DNA of 64,000 nt, from contig NZ_JACHDP010000001.1 in NCBI RefSeq assembly GCF_014201145.1, positions 3,472,001 through 3,536,000 of the forward strand. Direction: 5' to 3'. The notes beneath the pieces are model-generated. The model saw nothing but the letters and a program-made list of their open reading frames with translations, did no database searches and was not told the origin of the DNA. Shown here one piece after another: positions 56,683-64,000 of this stretch; within the stretch, counting starts at the first letter, position 1, and every line of letters begins with the position of its first letter. The translations under genes were made by a program, and so were the position numbers. This DNA comes from Micromonospora parathelypteridis. GTDB taxonomy: Bacteria > Actinomycetota > Actinomycetes > Mycobacteriales > Micromonosporaceae.

Positions 56683-57933
56683 TCAGCAGCGCCGGTGGTA
56701 GAGGTTGCGCTGCGGTGTGCGCTGCGCGTCGCGCCAACTGGGCGGGAGGAAGTCGGGCCGACCGTCCGGCGTGATGCGAACCGTCCAGTCGCCGCGGTGG
56801 ACGAGCCGGTGGTGGTAGCCGCAGAGCAGCACGGCATTGCCCAGTGCCGTCGCCCCACCATCGGCCCAGTGTTGGACGTGGTGGCCGTCGCACCATCGGG
56901 ATGGCCGATCACAGCCAGGAAAGGCGCAACCACCGTCGCGTAGCACCAGCGCGCGCCGCAGCGGTCCGGTGAAGAGCCGGCGCTGGCGCCCCACGTCGAG
57001 AACCTGGCTGTCACCGCCCAGCACGGCAGGCAGCACGGCCGCGTCGCAGGCGAGGCGGCGGACCGCGCCCGGCGTGAGCCGCGCCCCGGTCTCCAGGGTG
57101 CCTGCGCGTACGCCGTTGAGCAGCTCGTCCAGCGACACGGTCACCACGAGCTGCGGCCGGTCACCGCCGTTGTCGGGCAGCTGACCGGTGCGCAGCGCCA
57201 GCCGGCAGACCTCGCCCAGCGCGTCGGCCCGGCGCTGGCCGGGACTGCGATCGTCGTGCTCGCCGGCCGGGGCGCAGAGCGGATCGATCGCCTCACGTAG
57301 CAAGCTCGCGGTCTCGGTGTCGAGGTTTCCGCTGAGGCGTACCCGACCGTTCTGCTGCTCGGAGAGCGTGACGTGCCGACGAGCCTCGGCCCGCTCGGTG
57401 GCCCGTTCAAGGGCCGCCAGCTCAGCCTGATCGGCCAGGTCCGGTGCGACGTGCGTGAGGACCCGCTCCCCGAGACGGCTCAGAATGGTCGGATCGAAAC
57501 GATCGGCCCAGGCGATCAGCAGCTCGGTGGCCTTGTCGGTCACCTCGGGGCCGGCCTCGACCGGCAGGGCCGCGATCGTCTCCGCGGCCACTCGACCCTG
57601 CTCGACCGTGATGGCACCGCTGAGAAGCGCCTCGCGCACCGCCGGCGGAGCGGCATCGACGGAGGCGGCGAGCTGGACGAGTTGGCGCGCGGAGCGGCCG
57701 GTGATCCGGAGTCGTTCCCGCAGCCAGACGGCGGTGGACGAGGCGCCCTGAGCGATCGCCACGCCGCGAGCGTCCAACTCGCGCACCAGACCGAGCTGGA
57801 CCGTGGCCAGCCGCTGCGCCAGCACGTGCGTCGCGTCGAGGGAGGCCTGCAGCTGGTCGTCACAGAGCGCCCAGAGCGCGGCCTTGGCACAGTCGTCGAC
57901 GGCACCGCCTGCCTGCGCCAACGCCCTCAACAT
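56683..57933 (-). CDS. DUF222 HNH endonuclease (13E12 repeat type)
   Basis: A 416-aa protein: DUF222 domain in residues ~1-290 (VWLRERLRITGRSARQLVQL, LLSGAITVEQGRVAAETIAA), then an HNH nuclease domain near 330-385: LRDGGCAFPGCDRPSRWCDG, HHVQHWADGGATALGNAVLL, CGYHHRLVHRGDWTVRIT. This is the 13E12 repeat family of actinobacteria. In M. tuberculosis members carry LexA sites; here a site lies 10 nt upstream of the ATG (57944-57959), supporting SOS control. The role of the nuclease is unsettled. Confidence 0.9.
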   Translation of the reverse strand: MLRALAQAGGAVDDCAKAALWALCDDQLQASLDATHVLAQRLATVQLGLVRELDARGVAIAQGASSTAVWLRERLRITGRSARQLVQLAASVDAAPPAVREALLSGAITVEQGRVAAETIAALPVEAGPEVTDKATELLIAWADRFDPTILSRLGERVLTHVAPDLADQAELAALERATERAEARRHVTLSEQQNGRVRLSGNLDTETASLLREAIDPLCAPAGEHDDRSPGQRRADALGEVCRLALRTGQLPDNGGDRPQLVVTVSLDELLNGVRAGTLETGARLTPGAVRRLACDAAVLPAVLGGDSQVLDVGRQRRLFTGPLRRALVLRDGGCAFPGCDRPSRWCDGHHVQHWADGGATALGNAVLLCGYHHRLVHRGDWTVRITPDGRPDFLPPSWRDAQRTPQRNLYHRRC

Positions 57934-57943
57934 GAAGACATGT

Positions 57944-57959
57944 TAGAACGCATGTACGA
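57944..57959 (-). promoter_or_regulatory. SOS (LexA) box-like site before HNH gene
   Basis: TAGAACGCATGTACGA on the + strand differs by one base from the 4004-4019 site and matches TCGAAC-N4-GTTCGA at 10 of 12 positions. Its near end is 10 nt from the nuclease ATG (57933). The match to known SOS control of 13E12 genes supports it. Confidence 0.65.
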
Positions 57960-58129
57960 CACTTTTCCCGGGCCTGGAACGACGGTCTGACGCACTCGTT
58001 GCGACTGTGTCGGCGCCTCCCGCCTGCCGCCGCCGGGCCCGCGTGGCGAGCGCATCGCCTCGTTGCGTGGACTCGGCGCGGAACGTGGGGGTGGTGGCGG
58101 GTCGGGAGACCTGCCGGGATCATGGGTTC

Positions 58130-58714
58130 ATGACCGAGGCTCGCTCCGATGCGCCCCGGATGACGATCAGTGACCCGCAGGTGATGCGGGCGCTGGCCCA
58201 TCCGGCGCGGATTGCCATCATGGAATACCTGGGTAGCCGCGAGAGCGGTGGGACCGCCACCGAGTGCGCCGAGATTGTCGGGTTGTCGCCGAGCGCGACC
58301 AGTTACCACCTGCGGGCGCTGGCGAAGTTCGGCCTGGTCGAGCAGGCGCCGAGCCGGGGCGACGCGCGCGAGCGGGTGTGGCGCGTGGTGAGTGCGAGTT
58401 GGATGGTCGACGCGGGGCGCGACGCCGAGCCCACGGCGCGTGCGGCCGAGCAGGCGGTGGTGGAGGCGCACGCCGTCCTGGGGATGGAGCGGATCCGGGA
58501 CTGGTCGCGGCGCGCCGGGGACGAGCCGGCCGAGTGGTACGACAAGGCGCTGTTCAACGACACGCTGCTGCTGCTCACCGCCGAGGAGTTGGCGGGGCTG
58601 AACGAGGCGGTCCTGGCGCTGCTCCGGCCGTACCGCTTGCGGGGGCGTCAGTCTGATCCGCCGTCGGGGGCGCGTACCGTCGCCGTGCACTACCGGACGG
58701 TGCCACTGGCGTAA
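58130..58714 (+). CDS. ArsR-family transcriptional regulator
   Basis: A 194-aa regulator. The winged helix is MRALAHPARIAIMEYLGSRE, TATECAEIVGLSPSATSYHL, RALAKFGLVEQAPSRGDARE. The C-terminal ~80 residues are an extra helical domain (EWYDKALFNDTLLLLTAEEL) found in ArsR-type regulators that control MFS exporters. It has no metal-binding Cys. ATG 58130 precedes MTEARSDAPRMTISDP; the frame upstream is low quality. It lies 43 bp before the MFS gene; the inverted repeat over the MFS start is its likely operator. Confidence 0.85.
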   Translation: MTEARSDAPRMTISDPQVMRALAHPARIAIMEYLGSRESGGTATECAEIVGLSPSATSYHLRALAKFGLVEQAPSRGDARERVWRVVSASWMVDAGRDAEPTARAAEQAVVEAHAVLGMERIRDWSRRAGDEPAEWYDKALFNDTLLLLTAEELAGLNEAVLALLRPYRLRGRQSDPPSGARTVAVHYRTVPLA

Positions 58715-58731
58715 CTGAGGCTTGCGCCGAC

Positions 58732-58757
58732 CAGTTGTGAAGGATTATTTTCGAAGT

Positions 58758-58773
<16 letters not shown>
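58732..58773. promoter_or_regulatory. Candidate ArsR operator over the MFS start
   Basis: CAGTTGTGAAGGA (58732-58744) and its exact complement TCCTTCACAACTG (58761-58773) flank 16 nt that contain the MFS ATG at 58758. The core TTGTGAA is the same half-site as in the GbsR/MarR operator at 13699. Confidence 0.65.
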
Positions 58774-60937
<2,164 letters not shown>

Positions 60938-60961
60938 CCGACCGGCACCAGCCAGAAGGGC

Positions 60962-61924
60962 TCAGACACCGGGGCGCAGAAGCGCCTCGGTGATCTTCTG
61001 GCAGTTCTTCATGCCGTAGTCGTAGCCCATGTTGATCGGGTACTTGACCATCACGCCCATCGTCCAGGTGTCACCGATGGCCAGGCAGTTGATGTGCATC
61101 TCCTGCTCCTGGGTCCGGTCGATCCACCCGTTCTTGATGGCGATCTGCTTCTGCTCGGCGGCCGGGAAGGCCTTGCGAATGCCGAAGTCTCCCGCGCCGC
61201 GCACCAGCTTCATCTCGTTGAGCAGCCACTTGGTCCACTTCGGGCCGGCGGCGGTGCCGGTGGCGATGCAGTTGCCGAGGCGGGCGGTGTCCCGGGGGGA
61301 GAGCGCCGTCCGGGACCAGCCCTTGTCGGGGGCGACGCTGCTGTCGGTCAACTTGCACATGGAGATCAGCCGCTTGATCGAGGCGTCCCGGCCGACCAGG
61401 TTGTAGAACTGCTCGGCTCGGGTGTTGTCGCTGTCCCGGATGATCCGCGTCGCGTCGGCGAGCTTCGCGTCGCTCGGCGTCTGGCCGGCGTCGGCGGTGC
61501 GACGCAGGTAGTCGGCGACGATCCAGGACTTGATCATCGAGGCGGTGGTGCTGGTCTCGCCCATGTTCTTGGAACCGATGATCGCCCCGGTCCGGCGGTC
61601 CAGCACGCTCCAGGAGTACCAGCCCTCGATGTCCAGGTTGAGGTTCTTCGCCACGAACGGCAGGGGCTCCAGCGACGGGCTGGGGCTCGGCGACGGTGAG
61701 TCGGGCTGGCGGGCGCTGCGGTTGGTGGCCCCACTCGTGGACCGGTCGCTGGTGGTCGTGCCGGCGTCGCCCCACTTGGCTGCTGCGGACGACTCGAACG
61801 GCGACCCGGGCAGCAGCCGCAGCGACACCAGGACCAACCCGATCAGGATGACCGCGATGGCGACCAGCCGCAGCGGAGAGGTTTCACCGCCGCCGCGCCG
61901 GTCGGCCCGACGATTGCCGGCCAT
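60962..61924 (-). CDS. Class A beta-lactamase-like serine hydrolase, membrane-anchored (second of pair)
   Basis: A 320-aa exported protein: one N-terminal hydrophobic anchor (residues ~18-37, RLVAIAVILIGLVLVSLRLL), a Ser/Pro-rich linker (residues ~53-85), and a penicillin-recognising fold. SxxK is Ser129-Met-Ile-Lys132 in TASMIKSWIV, SDN is Ser165-Asp166-Asn167, and KNGW stands for KTG. An omega-loop Glu is not obvious, so true beta-lactamase activity is doubtful; a peptidoglycan role is possible. Overlaps its paralogue by one base (TGATG). Converges on mqnA. Confidence 0.75.
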   Translation of the reverse strand: MAGNRRADRRGGGETSPLRLVAIAVILIGLVLVSLRLLPGSPFESSAAAKWGDAGTTTSDRSTSGATNRSARQPDSPSPSPSPSLEPLPFVAKNLNLDIEGWYSWSVLDRRTGAIIGSKNMGETSTTASMIKSWIVADYLRRTADAGQTPSDAKLADATRIIRDSDNTRAEQFYNLVGRDASIKRLISMCKLTDSSVAPDKGWSRTALSPRDTARLGNCIATGTAAGPKWTKWLLNEMKLVRGAGDFGIRKAFPAAEQKQIAIKNGWIDRTQEQEMHINCLAIGDTWTMGVMVKYPINMGYDYGMKNCQKITEALLRPGV

Positions 61925-62916
61925 CAGAGCTTCCCGACCGGCTGCTGCGGCACCTTGAGCGCGGCGCCCGGCTGCGGGGTGACCAGCTGGGTGGCCACGC
62001 TGGCGCAGACCTGCGCGCCGTAGTCCAGCCCGTACTTCTTAGACGGGTAGCGCAGCATCACCGCGAGACTCCACTTGTCAGTGACGGCGAGGCAGTTGAC
62101 GTGCCAGTTGCCGTCGTAGTTGATCTCCGTCCACCCGTTCTTGATGCTGACCGGGCCCTGAGCGGTGATCGACTTCGGCAGGCCGTCGATGATCCCCCAG
62201 CGGCCGCCCCCGGACTCGGTCTTCTGGTCCTTCGCCGCAGTGGTGCCGCGAACCTGACTCATCTCGCTCAGCACCCACTTGGTCCACTTCGGGCCGGCGG
62301 CCTTGCCGTCGGCGATGCAGTTCCCGACCCGGACCGCGTCACGGGGAGACATCCGGGTGAAGCTCCACCAGCCCTCGTACTTTGGCACGTTGCCGCGCCT
62401 CGTGTCGGTCAGCCCGCAGATCTTGATCGCCCGCTGGATGACCGGCCCGGGCTGCCCGTTCGCCAGCGCCGTGTACGAGCCACCCGCAGCGGCGTAGACC
62501 TTGTTGGCCGCGACGTCGTTGCTGTCCCGGATGGCGAGGCTGGCCGACTTCTTCAGCGCTGCGGACGGCTCCTTGTCACCCAGTTGCCGCAGGTAGTCGG
62601 AGACGATCCAGGCCTTGATCATCGACTCGGTGGAGCTGGTCGCGGCCATGTTCGGCGACCCGGCGATCTTGCCGGTCTGTCGATCCAGCAGCGCCCAGGA
62701 GAAGAATTCGCCGTTGAAGTTCACCGACACCGGTCCGGCCGCCAGCGTGGGCGGTGGCGGTGGCGTGGGTGATGGCGCGGCGACGGTCGAGGCGGCACCG
62801 CCTCCGCCTCCGCTGCTGTCGCCGCTGGAGAGGCGGGCGTACGCGGCGGGGACCAGTAGGACGCCGCCGAGCAGGACCGCCGTGATGGCGAGCACCATGG
62901 TCACGCGGGATCGCAT
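61924..62916 (-). CDS. Class A beta-lactamase-like serine hydrolase (first of pair)
   Basis: A 330-aa exported paralogue of the next gene. Signal or anchor at residues 5-28 (VTMVLAITAVLLGGVLLVPA), Gly/Pro linker (~30-60), and the fold with Ser98-Met-Ile-Lys101 in TESMIKAWIVSDYL. The SDN motif is changed to SND (Ser132-Asn133-Asp134), and VSIKNGWTEI replaces KTG. Both proteins share GPKWTKW(V/L)L(S/N)EM. The altered motif suggests a divergent or non-enzymatic role. Divergent from paaA. Confidence 0.75.
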   Translation of the reverse strand: MRSRVTMVLAITAVLLGGVLLVPAAYARLSSGDSSGGGGGAASTVAAPSPTPPPPPTLAAGPVSVNFNGEFFSWALLDRQTGKIAGSPNMAATSSTESMIKAWIVSDYLRQLGDKEPSAALKKSASLAIRDSNDVAANKVYAAAGGSYTALANGQPGPVIQRAIKICGLTDTRRGNVPKYEGWWSFTRMSPRDAVRVGNCIADGKAAGPKWTKWVLSEMSQVRGTTAAKDQKTESGGGRWGIIDGLPKSITAQGPVSIKNGWTEINYDGNWHVNCLAVTDKWSLAVMLRYPSKKYGLDYGAQVCASVATQLVTPQPGAALKVPQQPVGKL

Positions 62917-63285
62917 GAGTGGGTGAGCTCCAGGTGTCAGGGCCGGGGGGACCGGCTTGTTGTCCGGACGGATCGGTCGATCGCCGAGGCCGGGGGACGT
63001 GGCCTCTGTCTGGCGGCGGTCAGCTGCAGCCGATCGGTGTGACGGCGGAAAGTCTACGTCCGGTTGGGTGACCCGTCAGGGCCCGACACTAGGCAATCCG
63101 CGATAAAGGCGGGATATGCGACCGGTATGCGGTTCTTGCGGGGATTCACCTTTGTTTCGTGGGCTAAGTCACGGCAGAAGTCTGGTGTCCAGGTTGCGCA
63201 AAGCGCTCATTCCGTCACTGATGGGATCCTCGGTTTCCTGTTACACGCTCTGGTTTCTTGGGTCGCAAGCTGTAACACTTGTCCC
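62917..63285. other. Divergent region upstream of paaA
   Basis: A 369-bp gap between the hydrolase pair and paaA with no supported gene. The right half (63090-63280) is A/T-richer and should hold the paaA promoter. An inverted repeat TGTTACA (63239-63245) / TGTAACA (63271-63277) lies just before the paaA start. The left half (62917-63080) shows nothing I can name. Confidence 0.5.
63239..63277. promoter_or_regulatory. Candidate paaA operator
   Basis: TGTTACA and TGTAACA are perfect 7-bp arms separated by 25 nt, ending 8 nt before the paaA ATG. The position fits a repressor such as a PaaR-type TetR regulator. The arms are short and the gap long, so this is weak. Confidence 0.35.
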
Positions 63286-64000
63286 ATGTATGGCAACGAC
63301 TTCTCGACCCCGGCCGAAGCGCCGGGCGGCGGCCTGCTGGGCGAGGTCGAGGCTGCCGAGGCGGAGCTGCGCGCGGCGGCACAGCGCGGGCGGCGTGGCG
63401 GACCCGCGCCCGACGAGGACCTCGCGGCGTACTTCACCGAGGTGGTCGACGCCGAGCAGAAGATCGAGCCACGCGACTGGATGCCCGACGCGTACCGCCG
63501 GACGCTGATCCGGCAGATCGCCCAGCACGCCCACTCCGAGATCATCGGCATGCAGCCGGAGGGCAACTGGATCAGCCGGGCGCCGTCGCTCAAGCGCAAG
63601 GCGATCCTGCTGGCCAAGGTGCAGGACGAAGCGGGCCACGGCCTCTACCTCTACGCCGCCGCCGAGACCCTCGGCATCAGCCGTGACGAGCTGGTCCGGC
63701 TGCTGCTCGACGGCCGGCAGAAGTACAGCTCGATCTTCAACTACCCCACCCTGAGCTGGGCCGACGTGGGCGCGATCGGTTGGCTGGTGGATGGCGCGGC
63801 GATCGTCAACCAGGTGCCGCTGTGCCGCTGCTCGTACGGCCCGTACGCCCGCGCGATGATCCGGGTCTGCAAGGAAGAGTCGTTCCACCAGCGGCAGGGC
63901 TACGAGATCCTGCACACCCTGTCGCACGGCACCCCGGGGCAGCAGGCGATGGCCCAGGACGCGGTGGACCGCTGGTGGTACCCGTCGTTGGCCATGTTCG
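63286..64000 (+). CDS. paaA: Phenylacetyl-CoA 1,2-epoxidase subunit PaaA, 3' end outside window
   Basis: The frame from ATG 63286 stays open to base 64000 (238 codons). It opens [20 protein letters not shown], then [40 protein letters not shown] and [20 protein letters not shown]. The DEAGH and [14 protein letters not shown] motifs hold the di-iron ligands of the catalytic subunit. PaaA with PaaC forms the oxygenase of the aerobic phenylacetate pathway. The first ~45 residues ([20 protein letters not shown]) are a variable extension. The rest of the paa operon should follow beyond the window. Confidence 0.9.
   Translation, partial: MYGNDFSTPAEAPGGGLLGEVEAAEAELRAAAQRGRRGGPAPDEDLAAYFTEVVDAEQKIEPRDWMPDAYRRTLIRQIAQHAHSEIIGMQPEGNWISRAPSLKRKAILLAKVQDEAGHGLYLYAAAETLGISRDELVRLLLDGRQKYSSIFNYPTLSWADVGAIGWLVDGAAIVNQVPLCRCSYGPYARAMIRVCKEESFHQRQGYEILHTLSHGTPGQQAMAQDAVDRWWYPSLAMF

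Overview
The window is high-GC DNA packed with genes on both strands. GTG starts are frequent, many starts and stops overlap by 1 or 4 nt, and some proteins (HelR-type ATPase, BldC-family regulator, futalosine menaquinone enzymes, EspC/WXG-like proteins) are typical of actinomycetes. I read it as chromosome of a filamentous actinobacterium, most likely Micromonosporaceae (Micromonospora-like). That placement rests on recalled family knowledge, not a search. I see no prophage, insertion sequence, CRISPR array, rRNA or tRNA. Both ends cut a gene: an AraC-type regulator at base 1 and paaA at base 64000. || Layout. 1-5.8 kb: AraC-like regulator, TIGR03086 protein, a 56-aa membrane protein, an S9A oligopeptidase and an FAD-linked oxidase with an SOS-box-like site at its start. 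5.8-16.8 kb: signalling block with a cytosolic RsbW-GAF-SpoIIE phosphatase divergent from a 1455-aa hybrid kinase built of 276-bp HAMP repeats, its response regulator, a GbsR/MarR regulator divergent from an ABC-2 exporter, and a lone STAS protein. 16.9-23.0 kb: hemL, a histidine phosphatase and a System II cytochrome c assembly operon (resA-like, ccdA, resB, ccsB) whose genes overlap by single bases. 23-33.5 kb: MarR regulator and an AhpD-like protein, a hydrolase, menaquinone genes (UbiD-type decarboxylase, mqnP, ubiX-type), a terpene synthase, and BldC and Lrp regulators. 33.6-39.2 kb: DEAD helicase with a repetitive RGG-like tail, a tail-anchored proline-rich protein and a secreted NlpC/P60 hydrolase. 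39.4-45 kb: mqnE, small membrane proteins, a secreted C39-like peptidase and an M14 carboxypeptidase. 45-48.2 kb: cobalamin riboswitch and btuF-btuC-btuD uptake operon. 48.3-58 kb: VOC protein, ABC-2 exporter with its own winged-helix regulator, a four-gene EspC/WXG/YbaB operon, HelR and a DUF222-HNH nuclease with an SOS-box-like site. 58-64 kb: ArsR regulator and MFS exporter, mqnA, two tandem penicillin-recognising-fold serine hydrolases, and paaA. || Common themes. Five genes of the futalosine menaquinone route (mqnE, mqnA, UbiD-, UbiA- and UbiX-type) are scattered over 35 kb, near the cytochrome c and haem genes, so respiration is the main housekeeping theme. The most notable non-coding signal is a set of long hairpins between genes. 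Two copies of one family lie in opposite orientation, a third has a different sequence but the same layout, and a further family is shared between 1.8 and 48.2 kb. Convergent gene pairs are punctuated by a C-rich shoulder, a hairpin and a G-rich shoulder. Several local regulators sit beside clear inverted repeats that are candidate operators.
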